NCBI RefSeq assembly: GCF_000716545.1
Contig: NZ_JNWZ01000121.1
Location: 1 to 7,815, forward strand
Source: Kitasatospora phosalacinea
GTDB lineage: Bacteria; Actinomycetota; Actinomycetes; Streptomycetales; Streptomycetaceae
Length of the DNA stretch: 7,815 bases
Direction of reading: 5' to 3'
Shown here in pieces: positions 5,227-7,815 of the stretch (positions are counted from its first letter, which is position 1; each line of letters begins with the position of its first letter). A program made the translations under genes and the position numbers. The notes below the pieces were generated by a model. The model was not told the DNA's origin. It did no database searches and was given only the letters and a program-made list of their open reading frames with translations.

Positions 5227-5266
5227 CCCGGGCCCGCGGCAGGTCAACGGCTGCCGCAGGCCCGGG
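5227..5266. terminator. Strong hairpin between convergent genes
   Basis: Arms 5227-5242 and 5251-5266 give a 16-bp stem with an 8-nt loop. In minus-strand RNA all 16 pairs form, one as U-G; in plus-strand RNA that position is a C-A mismatch, so it best suits the first RDD gene, whose stop codon is 22 nt away. It also lies 47 nt after the plus-strand membrane-protein gene, and so can serve both. It has no clear U-tract. Confidence 0.72.
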
Positions 5267-5288
5267 GCCCAGGTGGTGTGGTCGGGTG

Positions 5289-5990
5289 TCAGACGGTCGA
5301 GACCACCACCGTCTTGGCCGCCTTGTCGTGGATGCACTGCCGGTAGGGCTTGTCGAAGACGCCGAACAGGCCGTCGACGGCCCACCAGAGGCCACCGCAG
5401 CAGACCAGCGCGGGGACGATGAAGACCGCGGCGCGGGTCCAGGCGGCGGCGGGGGTCGGGGAGGAGCCGTCGGCGAGCATGGCGACCCGGACCTTCATCA
5501 GCTTCTTGCCGAGCGTCTGGCCGTCCCGGCTGAGCATCAGCCCGCCGTACACCAGGTAGAGCGCGCCGCTGAGCCAGAAGGAGCCGACCCAGCCGTTCTG
5601 CTCGTCGAAGTCCAGGAACGGGAGCAGCACCACGATGGCGATCACCTGCACCATGACGTAGTCGGCCAGCGTGGCGAGGATGCGCGCGCCCCAGCCGCCG
5701 AGCGCCGGCATCCCGGGGACGGGGCCGGGGCCGTGCCCGGGCGCGCCGTAGGGCGAGCCGTACGGGTCACCGGGACCGCCGGGTTCACCGGGGCCGCCGG
5801 GGCCGCCGGGCGGGGGGCCGTAGCCGGGTGGCGGGCTGTCGTACGGGGAGCCAGGGCCGGTCGGTGCGCCGTACTGGCCGCCGTAGCCGGGCGGGGTGTC
5901 GTACGGGCTGCCCGACGACGGAGGCTGCTTGTCGAAGGAAGGCCGTCCGCCCTCCTCCGGCTCGGTTCCGGAGGGGTCGCTGGTGCTCAT
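5289..5990 (-). CDS. RDD family membrane protein with Pro/Gly/Tyr-rich N-terminus
   Basis: A 233-aa integral membrane protein. Residues 1-97 are low complexity, rich in Pro, Gly and Tyr, with recurrent SPYD, PPGYG and GGPG patches; this segment should be disordered and cytoplasmic. The RDD domain occupies about 98-233. It has Arg103 and Asp110 in GARILATLADYVM at the first helix, the second conserved Asp probably at 222 in CIHDKAAKTVVV, and the family block SRDGQTLGKKLMKVRV (154-169). Helices are predicted at about 105-126, 136-153 and 185-208. The family's biochemical role is not established; some members have been linked to transport or osmotic adaptation. ATG 5990 lacks a recognisable Shine-Dalgarno, and the proposed -10 lies only about 22 bp upstream, so the leader is very short. 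A hairpin follows the gene. Confidence 0.93.
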   Translation of the reverse strand: MSTSDPSGTEPEEGGRPSFDKQPPSSGSPYDTPPGYGGQYGAPTGPGSPYDSPPPGYGPPPGGPGGPGEPGGPGDPYGSPYGAPGHGPGPVPGMPALGGWGARILATLADYVMVQVIAIVVLLPFLDFDEQNGWVGSFWLSGALYLVYGGLMLSRDGQTLGKKLMKVRVAMLADGSSPTPAAAWTRAAVFIVPALVCCGGLWWAVDGLFGVFDKPYRQCIHDKAAKTVVVSTV

Positions 5991-6011
5991 GGCACGAGTA
6001 GAACACCACGA

Positions 6012-6017
6012 ATACTA
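6012..6017 (-). promoter_or_regulatory. Possible -10 box (TAGTAT) of the first RDD gene
   Basis: TAGTAT on the minus strand, in a locally AT-rich patch, about 22 bp above ATG 5990. There is no TTGACA-like -35 at normal spacing. A paired GAAACGG repeat lies 20-41 bp farther upstream, which could indicate an activator or an alternative sigma factor. Confidence 0.35.
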
Positions 6018-6036
6018 CGATGTTGGGATATTTGAT

Positions 6037-6053
6037 CCGTTTCTGCCCGTTTC
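6037..6053 (-). promoter_or_regulatory. Direct repeat GAAACGG-N3-GAAACGG upstream of the first RDD gene
   Basis: Two exact heptamers (plus strand CCGTTTC at 6037-6043 and 6047-6053) are spaced 10 bp start to start, one helical turn. This is a common layout for a protein binding the same face of DNA. No regulator is identified. Confidence 0.4.
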
Positions 6054-6074
6054 ACCGGCTTTCTGAATGGCCGG

Positions 6075-6100
6075 GCCACCCCGGCGGTGGCGGCCGCCGG
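6075..6100 (-). terminator. Terminator-like overlapping hairpins after the second RDD gene
   Basis: CCGGCGG (6081-6087) and CCGCCGG (6094-6100) form a perfect 7-bp GC stem with a 6-nt loop, starting 11 nt past the stop codon at 6112. An alternative 6-bp stem uses GCCACC (6075-6080) with GGTGGC (6086-6091), and the two exclude each other. There is no U-tract. Termination between the RDD genes is likely but may be partial. Confidence 0.5.
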
Positions 6101-6111
6101 TTGACCGGGCA

Positions 6112-7815
<1,704 letters not shown>

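Noticed and set aside
4772..5395. Minus-strand 207-codon frame opposite the small membrane protein
   Set aside because: It runs across the 16-bp hairpin and into the RDD gene in another frame; its composition is low-complexity Arg/Gly/Thr.
4857..6035. Plus-strand 392-codon frame across the membrane-protein and first RDD genes
   Set aside because: It overlaps the 115-aa gene out of frame and is antisense to the RDD domain; it has no recognisable motif.

Overview
The window reads as high-GC actinomycete DNA. A Streptomyces- or Kitasatospora-like member of the Streptomycetaceae fits best, judging from strongly GC-biased third codon positions, a mycosin/PPE-like secretion module and paired RDD membrane proteins with Pro/Gly-rich extensions. 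This is inference from style, not a database match. The first 63 bases are not genomic: they match the Illumina P5 arm, an 8-base index (AAGGAGTA), the Nextera read-1 adapter and the 19-bp Tn5 mosaic end. The left edge is therefore a raw contig end carrying untrimmed adapter, and whatever lies downstream of the first gene is missing.

Positions 64-3840 hold a minus-strand type VII (ESX-like) secretion module, transcribed right to left. It consists of a 143-aa EspC/WXG100-like helical protein (3697-3266), a 501-aa PPE-like protein with a WXG turn, a glycine-rich tail and a C-terminal YxxxD motif (3219-1714), and a mycosin-type membrane-anchored subtilase (1623-190). A perfect TTGACA box and two dyads lie upstream (3769-3812). 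A strong hairpin separates the substrate gene from the protease gene (1646-1681). The folded domains of this module are clearly less GC-rich than the rest of the window. No EccB, EccC, EccD or EccE membrane-machine gene is present; they may lie beyond the contig break or elsewhere in the genome.

Positions 3840-5179 hold endonuclease V (nfi, minus strand, 4529-3840) and, divergently, a small two-helix membrane protein (plus strand, 4832-5179). They are separated by a 302-bp region with short tandem repeats.

Positions 5227-7815 hold a strong hairpin between convergent genes, then two minus-strand RDD-family membrane proteins. The first (5990-5289) has a Pro/Gly/Tyr-rich N-terminus. The second runs from 6112 and stays open to the right edge; it has an RDD domain at its C-terminus after more than 370 residues of low-complexity sequence containing microsatellite-like repeats. 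Each RDD gene is followed by a hairpin.

The best candidate for under-described biology is the substrate-pair plus mycosin operon. Both presumed substrates carry a YxxxD/E signal, one has a structural-protein-like 47% glycine tail, and the protease has an unusual cytoplasmic Gly/Pro/Gln/Tyr tail and no cysteine.
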